DNA from: Candidatus Blastococcus massiliensis AP3
GTDB lineage: Bacteria; Actinomycetota; Actinomycetes; Mycobacteriales; Geodermatophilaceae
Assembly: GCF_000582785.1 (NCBI RefSeq)
Contig: NZ_HG931175.1
Coordinates: forward strand, 432,588 to 496,587
Length of the DNA: 64,000 nt
Direction: 5' to 3'
The translations under genes and the position numbers were made by a program. Positions 16,701 to 24,241 of this stretch are shown piece after piece (positions within the stretch are counted from its first letter, which is position 1; each line of letters starts with the position of its first letter). A model generated the notes under the pieces. The model had not been told where the DNA came from. It saw only the letters and a list, made by a program, of their open reading frames with translations, and ran no database searches.

Positions 16701-18067
16701 CGCCCGGCGAGCGCCGGGACGATCCCGGCCACCAGCGCCAGGACCAGCAGGCCGAGCGTCGCGCGGGAGCCGATCCGCGCGGCGCTGCGCAGCCGCCCCG
16801 AATCGGGCTGCCCGGCCCGTCCGCGGCGGGCCCGCGCCAGCAGGACGGCGCCGAGGTGGGCCAGGCCCAGCACGAGGGGCAGCCGGAGGACCGGGTCGAA
16901 CTTGTGCACGTTGCGCAGCGGGGCGAGGAAGTCGTCGAGCCCGTCGTGGAGCCGGTCGGCCCAGAGCCCCTGGACCTCGGCGAGGTGCCCGAGGGAGACC
17001 AGGCCGACGCCGGCCAGGACGCCCAGGACCAGCCAGGTGCGCTCCGGCAGGTCGCGCCGGCACAGCGCCGCGAGTCCGGCCGCCGCGAGGAGCACCGTGC
17101 CGGCCACCGGGACGACGTCGTGGACGAGGGACCACCCGGCGGGCCAGGTCGGGCCCGACGGCGAGGCCAGCGTCGCCACCCAGTGCGACGTCCCCCGCAG
17201 GACGCTGAGGACGTCGGTCGGCCCGGTCGTGGCGTCGGCGTTCTCGATGTAGAAGAGGAACGGGGGGCTGAACCGGCCCAGGAGCACCAGCGGGCCGGCC
17301 CACCAGACGCTGGCCAGGCCGACGCAGATGCCCCACCAGACGACCAGGCGGCGCCGGAAGGGGCCCGCGGGCCGGGTGAGCAGGTACAGCACGGCCAGCG
17401 GGAGGACGGCGGCGGTCGCCACGGCGTTGACGCCGCCGACGCAGAACACCGCCAGCCCGGACAGCGCCGCGGCCCGGCGTGCGGAACCGCGCTCCTCGGC
17501 ACCGACCAGCGGGATGAGCACCCAGGGCGCGAGCGCCATCGGGATCAGCTCGACCGAGGTGGTGCCGATGGCGGTGAGCATCCGCGGCGCCAGCGCGTAG
17601 GCGATCCCGGCGACGAGGGCAGTGGCCGGGGTGCCGATCCGCAGCCGGCGGGCCAGCACGACGACCCCGAGGAAGGCGACGCTCATCAGCGCCGCCCACC
17701 AGAGCCGCTGCACCACCCAGACGGGCAGCCCGGCGAGCTGACCGAGGGCGAAGAACGGCCCCATCGGGAAGAAGTAGCCGTACGCCTGGTTCTGCAGCTG
17801 CCCGGCGGCCCCGACCGGCTCCCAGAGCGTGAGGGCCCGGCCGAGGAAGGACAGGGGGTCGACCGCCAGGTCGAGCTTGGTGTCGCCGATGATCCGGCCC
17901 GGCTGCTGCAGCAGCGCCAGCACCAGGAAGCCCGAGCAGACCAGCGCCAGCCGGAGGCGCACGAGCACCCCGACCACGCGCGCCCTCAACGGCTCGCGCG
18001 GCCCCGTGGACGCCGGCACGTCCGCGGAGGACGGCGCGGCGGAGGTGCCGGTGACCATCGTCGCCAT
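13760..18067 (-). CDS. aftD: AftD-type alpha-(1->3)-arabinofuranosyltransferase
   Basis: A very large 1435-residue membrane protein with the layout of mycobacterial AftD (DUF3367). An N-terminal GT-C-type membrane domain (about residues 35-480, many hydrophobic helices) carries an early loop, GRIIGDTKLDLAVDP, with Asp residues in the position expected for GT-C catalysis. A long extracytoplasmic region (about 490-1330) contains carbohydrate-binding-like beta domains, and two or three C-terminal helices (about 1340-1420) follow. AftD adds alpha-1,3-linked arabinose from decaprenyl-phosphoryl-arabinose to arabinogalactan or lipoarabinomannan. The ATG at 18067 follows GGGGAAGG at about 7 nt. It sits between a DUF3068 gene and a lipoprotein gene. 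The arabinan substrate in this organism is inferred from the family. Confidence 0.93.
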   Translation of the reverse strand: MATMVTGTSAAPSSADVPASTGPREPLRARVVGVLVRLRLALVCSGFLVLALLQQPGRIIGDTKLDLAVDPLSFLGRALTLWEPVGAAGQLQNQAYGYFFPMGPFFALGQLAGLPVWVVQRLWWAALMSVAFLGVVVLARRLRIGTPATALVAGIAYALAPRMLTAIGTTSVELIPMALAPWVLIPLVGAEERGSARRAAALSGLAVFCVGGVNAVATAAVLPLAVLYLLTRPAGPFRRRLVVWWGICVGLASVWWAGPLVLLGRFSPPFLFYIENADATTGPTDVLSVLRGTSHWVATLASPSGPTWPAGWSLVHDVVPVAGTVLLAAAGLAALCRRDLPERTWLVLGVLAGVGLVSLGHLAEVQGLWADRLHDGLDDFLAPLRNVHKFDPVLRLPLVLGLAHLGAVLLARARRGRAGQPDSGRLRSAARIGSRATLGLLVLALVAGIVPALAGRLAPPNGFTEIPGYWRQTAAFLEDQQPSGRALVLPGSSFPTYEWGSPTDEPLQALADSPWDVRNAIPLTPEGHIRMLDAVESRLEQGEGAAGLSRYLARAGISHLVLRNDVDTGATGATRSVLVRQALRDSPGISPVGSFGPVSEADGLSDGRVLDSGLDEPAPPIEIYAVADPAPRAWTTPMSSAVGVHGGPEALLPLEDRGVITDRPAMMAGSTAAPTDPAMVTDALLRRERTFGRLADAASGGLSEDDPLRLDAPVRDYVLPNLALAESVIRYIGGTPSASSSASDPDGFNGTRMDTQPWSAVDVDPMTAWRPAPWDESSEPPWWRLTTERQFLGREIVVSLGEEPGVARPSELKITTDAGELVVPVADTGEEQVLPIPQGYTSQLTISSTVPANDPDAPALALAEVRVLGINVHRSAVTPVPEHGATVFSFDAERGRSGCVTGSEGTPLCTPALITGSEEAVWLDRTFSVPGWSDYDIFGTAVARPGLALDALLTEARGTPLVEASSSPVSDPRGSAIAAVDGDPNTAWLAAGDDRRPTLTLTWPEPRTVDSLRVVTDPGLVAARPTAVTIDAGGLPRSLRLTEDGSVQFAPVVTDRLAVTFELPEELESLDPFTRWDQRLGVGVSELEVGGPNPVTPSDTPVRVEPGNAFRDPDTAELFDPETGELACGSGPDVQVDGAVMLTRARPTVGTLETLRPTTLEFCDAVPSMLIPGGEHRLLARSSEILGTDSVTLQRAGSPSDIDPGIRTAAGISRWDAEHRAVEVDAGDGDTLLVIPENINPGWTATLDGQTLTPVTIDGWQQGYIVPAGSAGTVQLDFTPGPAYRTALAVGAGAVLLLVLVAAWPARPLRDRPRRAPRVAAALSAVFGTAFVVGSALFGTALVGGLAGLAALAVLWLLRQITGRWGPAVLGAVATGALLAAGATLVSEPDGSTPGQLLAVVALSAVVAGILPVVPVRRLLLRRTPRPPRTATAGG

Positions 18068-18091
18068 GTGCTGCCTTCCCCGCCCGTCGAC

Positions 18092-19060
18092 TCAGGCGCT
18101 CGGGACGGGAACCCGTGCGGGCTCGTCCTGCGCGTGGTCGGGCCGGGCCGGGCGACGGCGGGCGGCGAGGAGCGCACCGGCGGCGAGCAGCGCGGTACCC
18201 GCGCCGATCCCGGTCCACCGCACGAGGGGCCGCAGTTCCGCGCGCTCGTCCCGGATGTCCTCGGCCCGGGCGACGGCGTCCTCGACGGTCTCGTCCGACC
18301 AGCCGAACGTGCCGGCCAGCAGGACCGCGCCCGCGGCGCCGTCGGGGCCGCGCAGCTCGGTCAGCGGGCTCTCCTCGACGGAGACGATGACGCCGCTGAG
18401 GGGCTCGACGAGCAGCGACCTGGAGTTGCTGTGCACGACCTCGGCGGGGAACTCGGCCTCGGACGAGCCGACCAGGGTGCCGGGCACGGGGACCGTTCGG
18501 ATCACCTGTGCGGGGACCTCCTGCTCGAAGCGGTACACCGGCAGCCCGTCGAGGCGCTCGCTGCCCACGAAGCGGGCGGGGAGCGACTGCCTCACCGTGG
18601 TGTCCCAGAGATCGTAGTCGCGCTGCTCGGTGTCGGACGGGAAGCGCACGGTGAGCCCCTGGATGTCGGTGCGCTCTCCGTCGACGGACTCCGCGACGCA
18701 GTCCACGGCCTCGGCGCTCCGGCGGTCCAGGCACGCGACGGCGCTGCTGGTGCCGACGAGGGTGCCGTTCGCGTCGTCGATGGTGGCCAGGTACTCCCAG
18801 ACCGCGGTGTCGTCCCCCGCGTCCCCGGCGTCCTCGTCGCCGCGGACCCGGACCGACACCGACACGTCCTCGCTCGTCACCGGCGCGACCGGGACCGGGT
18901 CGAGGTAGCTGACCTGCGCGCCGAGGGCCACGGTCTCGAAGGACTCGTCGAGGCGCAGCTCCACCGCCGACAGCGGGACCCAGCCGTCCGCGGTGATGCC
19001 GGCGGCGAGGACGAGACCCCCCAGACCGATGACGGCCAGCCCGACGACACGCGCCCGCAT
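18092..19060 (-). CDS. DUF3068 family membrane-anchored protein
   Basis: A 322-residue protein with an N-terminal hydrophobic segment (about 5-24), a large extracytoplasmic domain of about 245 residues, and a C-terminal membrane helix (WTGIGAGTALLAAGALLAA) ending in a basic tail. This two-helix anchored layout and blocks such as YLATIDDANGTLVG and GLTVRFPSDTEQRDYDLWD match DUF3068 proteins (Rv0227c-like; Pfam now relates the family to a corynebacterial PorA name). No enzymatic motif is visible. It ends 24 bp before aftD in the same direction, and in mycobacteria its homologue also lies close to aftD, so a shared role in arabinan or envelope assembly is likely. The start ATG at 19060 opens the operon. 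Confidence 0.88.
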   Translation of the reverse strand: MRARVVGLAVIGLGGLVLAAGITADGWVPLSAVELRLDESFETVALGAQVSYLDPVPVAPVTSEDVSVSVRVRGDEDAGDAGDDTAVWEYLATIDDANGTLVGTSSAVACLDRRSAEAVDCVAESVDGERTDIQGLTVRFPSDTEQRDYDLWDTTVRQSLPARFVGSERLDGLPVYRFEQEVPAQVIRTVPVPGTLVGSSEAEFPAEVVHSNSRSLLVEPLSGVIVSVEESPLTELRGPDGAAGAVLLAGTFGWSDETVEDAVARAEDIRDERAELRPLVRWTGIGAGTALLAAGALLAARRRPARPDHAQDEPARVPVPSA

Positions 19061-19236
19061 GCAGCTCCTCCTCGCCGCAGCGGCTCGCGCGGCACAGGGT
19101 GCGACGGTACGTGATGTCCAGGGCTCGGAGGCGTCGACGCCCCGGCGTCCGCCACAGGGATCCGCGGACCCGCCGGACGCCGCCGCGACACGCCCGGGAG
19201 GCCCCGGGGGTGGACGGGTCGGAAGATTTTTCCGAG

Positions 19237-19263
19237 CCCGGCGGGCCGGTCGTGCCCGCCGGG
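19237..19263 (-). terminator. Candidate terminator after the envelope methyltransferase
   Basis: CCCGGCGGG and CCCGCCGGG (9-bp perfect stem, 9-nt loop) lie about 60 nt past the methyltransferase stop. They are followed on the minus strand by the unusually AT-rich run GGAAAAATCTTCC. The rest of the 19061-19321 gap shows nothing else specific. Confidence 0.45.
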
Positions 19264-19321
19264 CCGGACGGGTCGCACGATGCCTGGTGGGACGGGTGTG
19301 AGGGAACCGTGCGGCGCCGGC

Positions 19322-20050
19322 TCAGGCCTTCCGGCGGAGCACCAGGACGAAGTTCCAGCTGGCGAACTCCCGGAGCCCGGGCACCCGTGCGACCCAGGCG
19401 GCCCACCACGGGTGGTAACGGGGCAGCACGGCGAGCAGGTCGGCGTCCGGGCAGTTCCGGGCCCAGCGTGCGGCTGCTCCGGCGGAGGTGGCGAAGAGCG
19501 ACTCGCCGAACTTGTTCTTGGGCTCCGCGCCGGTGCGGCGGCGGTAGCGACGCCGGGCCCGGTGGCCGCCGAGGTAGTGCCAGGGCGCCGTCTCGTGCCC
19601 GCCCCACGGGGAGAGCCAGGGGGTGAAGGAGAGGTAGACGATGCCGCCGGGTTTGGTCACACGCACCATCTCGTCGGCCATCGCCCAGGGCCGGCGGACG
19701 TGCTCGAGCACGTTCGACGAGTAGCAGACGTCCAGCACGCCACTGCGGATCGGCAGCTCCTCGCCGCTGCCGCGCAGCGTCCCGGGCTCGGGCTCCCCGC
19801 GGGCGGTCATCTCGCCGGCGTCCGGCTCGAGGCCGATGTAGGTCGATCCGGCGCCGCGGAAGGCGTCGGCGAAGTAGCCCGCGCCGCCCCCCACGTCCAG
19901 CACCGTCGCCCCCTGCAGGTCCGCCCACCGGGCCAGTTGCGCGACCGAGTCGGCAGCGAGGACGCTGTAGAAGCCCTCGGGATCGTCCTGTTCGTGGAGG
20001 AAGGCCCGGAAGAGCCTGACCGACCGGGAAAGGGTGGCCGATCGGTTCAT
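19322..20050 (-). CDS. Class I SAM methyltransferase (Rv0224c-like)
   Basis: A 242-residue methyltransferase of the Methyltransf_11 type. The SAM motif VLDVGGGAGYFADAF is at about 50-64, motif II DVCYSSNVLEHV near 105, and VTKPGGIVYLSFTPW near 130. In its neighbourhood and in the long basic insert RARRRYRRRTGAEPKNKFGESL it resembles M. tuberculosis Rv0224c, which lies next to a glycosyltransferase and near aftD as here. A role in methylating an envelope glycan or its lipid carrier is inferred only. ATG 20050 has GGAG nine nt upstream; the in-frame TTG five codons earlier is less likely. It is divergent from the GT4 gene with an 87-bp shared upstream region. Confidence 0.88.
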   Translation of the reverse strand: MNRSATLSRSVRLFRAFLHEQDDPEGFYSVLAADSVAQLARWADLQGATVLDVGGGAGYFADAFRGAGSTYIGLEPDAGEMTARGEPEPGTLRGSGEELPIRSGVLDVCYSSNVLEHVRRPWAMADEMVRVTKPGGIVYLSFTPWLSPWGGHETAPWHYLGGHRARRRYRRRTGAEPKNKFGESLFATSAGAAARWARNCPDADLLAVLPRYHPWWAAWVARVPGLREFASWNFVLVLRRKA

Positions 20051-20137
20051 CTGTGTGCACTCCAAAGGGGTCGTGGATCACATCGCCGGTCGAAGCGGCT
20101 GCTCGGGTGCATTAGTGTGCCGCTGGTGTTGCAACGA

Positions 20138-21394
20138 ATGACGGACATCGACGTTCTCTTCGTCAACTGGCGAGACGTCAGCCACCCCGAGGGCGGCGGA
20201 TCCGAACGGTACGTGCAGCGGATCGCCGAGGGACTGGCCGCCGCCGGTCTACAGGTGACCCTGCTGTGCGCCGAGCACGGCCGGGCTCCCGCCGAGGAGG
20301 TCGTCAACGGTGTCCGCATCATCCGGCGCGGTCGCCGGCTGAGCGTCTACCCCCGCGCGTTCGCGTTCGTGCGCCGTCACCGCCCCCGCCTCGTCATCGA
20401 CGTGCAGAACGGGATCCCCTTCTGCAGCACGCTGGCCACCGAGGCCCCCGTCACCACCGTCGTGCACCACGTGCACAAGGAGCAGTGGCCGATGGTCTTC
20501 GGCCGCATCGGCGGGCGCATCGGCTGGTGGCTGGAGTCGAAGGTGGCTCCGAAGGTCTACCGGCGGGTGCCCTACGTGACGATCTCCGAGGCGACCAGGA
20601 CCGAGATGACCGGTCTGGGCATCGCCGCCGACCGGATCACGCTGGTCCCCGTCGGCACCGAGCCGATCGTCCCCGTCGAGACCCCCCGCTCCCCCAGCCC
20701 GCGCCTGGTCGTCCTGGGCCGGCTCGTACCGCACAAGCAGGTGGAGCACGCCCTGGAGATCCTGGCGCGGCTCAGCGACCGCTGGCCCGACCTCTCCCTC
20801 GCCGTGGTCGGCGAGGGCTGGTGGGAGGAGCAGCTGCGGGCCGAGGCCGAGCGCCTGGGCGTGGCCGACCGGGTCGAGTTCACCGGCTTCGTCGACGAGC
20901 GGGCCAAGCACGAGCAGCTGGCCGCATCGTGGGTCCACGTGTGCCCGTCGGTGAAGGAGGGCTGGGGCATGGTGGTGATCGAGGCCGGCGGCCACGGCGT
21001 TCCCACCGTCGGCTACCACGCCTCCGGCGGCCTGCAGGAGTCGGTCGTCGACGGCGTCAGCGGTGTCCTCGTCGACGATCTCGACGGGATGACCGCGGCT
21101 GTCGCCCGCCTGCTCGAGGACGAGGGGACCCGCCGGGCCATGGGCGAGGCCGCCACGCGGCACGCGGCGACCTTCGAGTGGTCGGCGAGCGTCGCGACCT
21201 TCGCCGGGGTCCTGACGAAGGCGCTGCACGACCAGACCACGGAGGAGTTCCGCTCCGGCGAGCAGGGCCGCGCGCTCGTCGCACTGCTCGAGCGCGCCCG
21301 CACCAGGACCGGCCGCGACGAGTCGATCACCCTGCGGCCCCTGCCGATCGCTGCGGCACCGGCGCGCCAGCCGGCCGCCTCAGGTCTGGCATGA
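20138..21394 (+). CDS. GT4-family glycosyltransferase (Rv0225-like)
   Basis: A 418-residue GT-B fold glycosyltransferase. The N-terminal domain opens with VLFVNWRDVSHPEGGGSERY and the nucleotide-sugar domain contains LVVLGRLVPHKQVEHAL (about 188-204) and the E-x7-E motif region EGWGMVVIEAGGHGVPTVGY (about 272-291). It would transfer a sugar from a nucleotide donor to an envelope precursor; donor and acceptor are not evident. Position beside the Rv0224c-like methyltransferase mirrors the mycobacterial order. The ATG at 20138 has no convincing Shine-Dalgarno sequence, so a GTG at 20126 or leaderless-type initiation is possible. A C-terminal 50-residue tail after the catalytic domain is Ala/Arg-rich. 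Confidence 0.9.
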   Translation: MTDIDVLFVNWRDVSHPEGGGSERYVQRIAEGLAAAGLQVTLLCAEHGRAPAEEVVNGVRIIRRGRRLSVYPRAFAFVRRHRPRLVIDVQNGIPFCSTLATEAPVTTVVHHVHKEQWPMVFGRIGGRIGWWLESKVAPKVYRRVPYVTISEATRTEMTGLGIAADRITLVPVGTEPIVPVETPRSPSPRLVVLGRLVPHKQVEHALEILARLSDRWPDLSLAVVGEGWWEEQLRAEAERLGVADRVEFTGFVDERAKHEQLAASWVHVCPSVKEGWGMVVIEAGGHGVPTVGYHASGGLQESVVDGVSGVLVDDLDGMTAAVARLLEDEGTRRAMGEAATRHAATFEWSASVATFAGVLTKALHDQTTEEFRSGEQGRALVALLERARTRTGRDESITLRPLPIAAAPARQPAASGLA

Positions 21395-21461
21395 GCGGCG
21401 GCGGCCACCCGGGTTCCCAGCGGCGGGGGGCCCGCCAGGGCTCTCCGCGCGGGGTGCGCGG

Positions 21462-22742
21462 ATGACCGCCCTCGGAGCACCGCCGGCCCCCAGCGTGCTG
21501 CGCCGACGGCGGGAGGCCGCCGTGCCGGCGGCCCTCGTGTCGCTGGCCCTGCTCGGCGTCAACGCGCTGGCCTACGTCTTCACGGTGGGCGCCGCCCGCC
21601 TGCTCGCGCCGGAGGCCTACGGCGAACTGGCCGCCCTGCTCGGCGTCATGTTCATCGGCGTCGTCCCGGCGACCGGTCTGCAGACCGCGGCCGCGCTGAA
21701 GCTCGGCAAGTCGCTCCCCGAGGAGCGCCCGCTGCTCCTGGCCCGGCTGCACGCCGCCACGTGGGTGGGCGCCGGCGCCGTCGGCGTCCTCGGCCTGCTC
21801 GCCGTCGGCCCCCTCGTCTCCCTGCTGCACCTGTCCGGCCCGGCGACCGTGCTCTGGCTGATCGCGGTCCTCGTCCCGCACACGCTCGTCGGCGGCTACG
21901 ACGGGCTGCTGCAGGGCACCCGCCGGTACGGCCGGCTGGCCTTCGTCAACAGCACGTTCGGCGTGCTCAAGTCCGGGGGCGGTATCGCCGGCCTGCTCAT
22001 CGGCGGCACTCCGGAGGCCGCGCTCATCGGCATGGCGCTGGGCTGCGTCGCCAGCGCGGCCGTGGGCTGGCTGGTCTCCGGGCGGCCGGGCATGGCCCGG
22101 GGCATGCGCACCCACATGCTGGGTGCCGCGCGGGCCTCCAGCGCCCTGCTGGGCCTCGTGCTGCTGGTCAACCTCGACCTGCTGCTCGCCCGCCACCACC
22201 TGTCCCCCGAACTGGCCGGCGAGTACGCAGTGGCGTCGATCTTCGCCAAGGTGGCGTTCTGGCTCCCGCAGGGGGTCAGCGTCGTCCTGCTGCCCCGGCT
22301 GGCGTACCAGCGAGCGCGGCGGCGGGTGCTTCCCGTGGCCGTCGCCCTCGTCGCCTTCGTCGGTGCCGTGCTCACCGCCATCACGGCGGTGCTCGGCGCG
22401 CGTGCCCTCACCCTCGTCGGGGGCGCCGAGTACGGGACCGCGCTGGGCGGCGCGACGTGGGCGTTCGCGATGCTGGGCACCCTCTTCGCCCTGGCCCAGC
22501 TGCTGCTCTACTCGGGGATCGCCGCCGCCGACCGGATCGCCGCGGTGGCAGTCTGGTGCGCGGTCGCCCTGGAGGCCATCGCCGTCGAGGTGCTCGCCGC
22601 CGGCGCCGGGCTGACCGTGCTCACGGTGGCCTGGATCGCGCTGGGCACCAGCATCCTGCTGGTGGGAACGGGGCTGCTACGGCTCTGGCTCGCCCACAAG
22701 GGCGACGTCGTGCTCGAGCCGGCCGGCAGCCCAGCCCGCTAG
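21462..22742 (+). CDS. MOP-superfamily polysaccharide flippase
   Basis: A 426-residue integral membrane protein with about 12 predicted helices and charged connecting loops. Early helices show VSLALLGVNALAYVFTVGAARLLAPEAYGELAALLG, the usual start of Wzx/MATE-like oligosaccharide exporters, in which a GAARLL-x-P-x-x-YGE-type segment marks the end of helix 1. It would flip a lipid-linked glycan across the membrane. It lies 67 bp after the glycosyltransferase in the same direction and probably acts on the product assembled by it. The ATG at 21462 has only a weak upstream GCGCGGGG tract. A perfect hairpin follows the stop. Substrate identity is not readable. Confidence 0.9.
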   Translation: MTALGAPPAPSVLRRRREAAVPAALVSLALLGVNALAYVFTVGAARLLAPEAYGELAALLGVMFIGVVPATGLQTAAALKLGKSLPEERPLLLARLHAATWVGAGAVGVLGLLAVGPLVSLLHLSGPATVLWLIAVLVPHTLVGGYDGLLQGTRRYGRLAFVNSTFGVLKSGGGIAGLLIGGTPEAALIGMALGCVASAAVGWLVSGRPGMARGMRTHMLGAARASSALLGLVLLVNLDLLLARHHLSPELAGEYAVASIFAKVAFWLPQGVSVVLLPRLAYQRARRRVLPVAVALVAFVGAVLTAITAVLGARALTLVGGAEYGTALGGATWAFAMLGTLFALAQLLLYSGIAAADRIAAVAVWCAVALEAIAVEVLAAGAGLTVLTVAWIALGTSILLVGTGLLRLWLAHKGDVVLEPAGSPAR

Positions 22743-22757
22743 CCGCAAAATCCACCG

Positions 22758-22795
22758 GCCGCGCGGTGGGCCGGCTGCCCGGCCCACCGCGCGGC
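22758..22795. terminator. Bidirectional terminator between convergent flippase and methyltransferase genes
   Basis: A 17-bp perfect inverted repeat (22758-22774 and 22779-22795) with a 4-nt CTGC loop fills the 58-bp gap between two convergent genes, so it can serve both. An AAAA run at 22747-22750 gives the minus-direction transcript a short U-tract. Confidence 0.85.
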
Positions 22796-22800
22796 GCGGA

Positions 22801-23532
22801 TCAGTACGGGTCGTACGGGGAGTCGTGCTTGAACACGATCTTGGCCACGGGGCGCAGCCGGAGGCGCAGCAGGACCTTGACGAGGACGTTGCGGATCCAC
22901 CACGGCATCTCGGCCAGGATCCGCATGCGGTCGGCGCGGGTCGGCTTGCCCACCCGGAACAGGGCCATCGACCCGGCGCGGCGCTCGTAGCGGAGGTCCT
23001 TGGCCGGCAGCACGTGCAGCAGGGTGCCGAGGGTGACGCCGATCGACGAGAAGCAGTCGTGCACCAGGACCGGGGCGCCCTCGGGCAGGTGCACCCGCCA
23101 CTTGAGGTCGTCGGAGTAGGTCCAGTAGTCGTGCTTGCCGTCGATGTAGAGCATCTGGAACGGCCGGTCCCACGACGTGCGGATCTTGGTGGAGTAGTCG
23201 CACACGAGCTCCACGGTGTCGGTGACCCCGGCCTCGGCGATGTGCGCCTCGAAGGAGTCCCGGGTCTTGCGGCCACCGAAGAGCTTGCCGTCGATGAACG
23301 GGTCGACCGCGTAGACGCGGCCACCCTTCGCCTGCATGACGCGGCCGATCATCACCGTCGAGCGGCCCTGGTGGGAGCCGATCTCGAGCACCGCGGAGCC
23401 GTCGGGCAGGCGGCGGGCTTGCTCGTCGAGCATCTCGGCCTGGGCCTTCGTCATCCATCCGGGGATCCGGTCCGCGACCGCCCACACCTCGTCGAACGAC
23501 TGGCCCGAGGGCGTCAGGGAAGACTCCGGCAC
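22801..23532 (-). CDS. Class I SAM methyltransferase (Methyltransf_24 / cephalosporin-hydroxylase-like)
   Basis: A 243-residue protein with SAM motif AVLEIGSHQGRSTVMIGR at about 47-64, the acidic pair VYAVDPF, LYIDGKHDYWTYSDDL and LVHDCFSSIG, all as in Methyltransf_24 proteins that act on sugars or small hydroxylated substrates. The C-terminal segment MPWWIRNVLVKVLLRLRLRP is amphipathic and basic, suggesting peripheral membrane contact. GTG 23532 is preceded by GGAGG at 4 nt; the upstream in-frame TTG lies before this site and is rejected. Position at the end of the envelope region suggests glycan methylation, but this is inference. The 23533-23775 gap upstream, shared with the cupin gene, shows no clear promoter. 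Confidence 0.85.
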   Translation of the reverse strand: MPESSLTPSGQSFDEVWAVADRIPGWMTKAQAEMLDEQARRLPDGSAVLEIGSHQGRSTVMIGRVMQAKGGRVYAVDPFIDGKLFGGRKTRDSFEAHIAEAGVTDTVELVCDYSTKIRTSWDRPFQMLYIDGKHDYWTYSDDLKWRVHLPEGAPVLVHDCFSSIGVTLGTLLHVLPAKDLRYERRAGSMALFRVGKPTRADRMRILAEMPWWIRNVLVKVLLRLRLRPVAKIVFKHDSPYDPY

Positions 23533-23775
23533 CGTACCTCCATCACAGGGCAATCACGATCGCGGGAACGGTACATGGCCGAGGGAGCCGGGTCGCACCC
23601 CGACCGGCGTGTCGGCCCCCCGGGGAACGACGGCGCGACCGGCCGGCGCGCGCCGCCATCAGCTGTCCGGGGGACCGCAGGACTACTCGGCGGGCTGCGG
23701 GGGCAGGAGGAGCGCAGCCGCCCGCCCGGTCACCCGGCGGGTCCCGAGTCAGCCGAGACGAGAGGAGCGCCGTCC

Positions 23776-24180
23776 ATGGCGTCCGTCATCCACTACACGA
23801 TCGAGACCGAGGCCGAGAAGAGCCCGGACTTCCGCCGGGTGCTCTGGACCGGCACGAAGACCCAGCTGGTGGTCATGACGATCCCGCCGGGTGGCGAGAT
23901 CGGCGAGGAGACGCACGAGGACATCGACCAGATCCTGACCTTCGTCAGCGGCACCGGGAAGGCGATCGTCTCCGGCTCGGAGAAGAACGTCGCCTCCGGT
24001 GACCTGGTGGTCGTGCCGGCCGGCTCGAAGCACAACTTCGTCAACACCGGCCCCAACCCGCTGATCCTCTACACGGTCTACGGCCCCCCGGAGCACGCCG
24101 ACGGCGCGGTGCACGCGACGAAGGAGGAGGCCGACCGGCTCGAGGAGGAGGGCAAGGACGAGCCCCCCACGTCCGACTGA
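23776..24180 (+). CDS. Small cupin-domain protein
   Basis: A 134-residue single-domain cupin. Cupin motif 2, G-x5-P-x-G-x2-H-x3-N, is intact as GDLVVVPAGSKHNFVN near residues 75-90. Motif 1 is partly kept as GGEIGEETHEDIDQ, with a His and acidic/Gln metal ligands in place of the usual HxH-x3-E. It can therefore probably hold a metal ion, but the reaction is unknown, and many such proteins are small-molecule binders or isomerases. The C-terminal 25 residues are highly charged (KEEADRLEEEGKDEPP) and likely disordered. ATG 23776 follows GAGAGGAG. It stands alone between divergent and convergent neighbours and ends with its own hairpin. Confidence 0.88.
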   Translation: MASVIHYTIETEAEKSPDFRRVLWTGTKTQLVVMTIPPGGEIGEETHEDIDQILTFVSGTGKAIVSGSEKNVASGDLVVVPAGSKHNFVNTGPNPLILYTVYGPPEHADGAVHATKEEADRLEEEGKDEPPTSD

Positions 24181-24195
24181 GCCGCCTGCAGGAGG

Positions 24196-24219
24196 GGCCG
24201 CCGTCCGTCGACGGCGGCC
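24196..24219 (+). terminator. Terminator after the cupin gene
   Basis: A 10-bp perfect stem (GGCCGCCGTC with GACGGCGGCC, 4-nt loop CGTC) lies 15 nt after the stop. The USP gene on the other strand ends at 24242, so it may act in both directions. Confidence 0.7.
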
Positions 24220-24241
24220 TCTCCGCGCGTCGGGGGTCCGG

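Noticed and set aside
13748-19114. A 1788-codon plus-strand open frame
   Set aside because: It runs antisense to the aftD, DUF3068 and lipoprotein region. Its composition is Arg/Gly/His/Pro-rich with no domain, as expected from a GC-rich shadow frame, whereas the minus-strand genes have clear family motifs.
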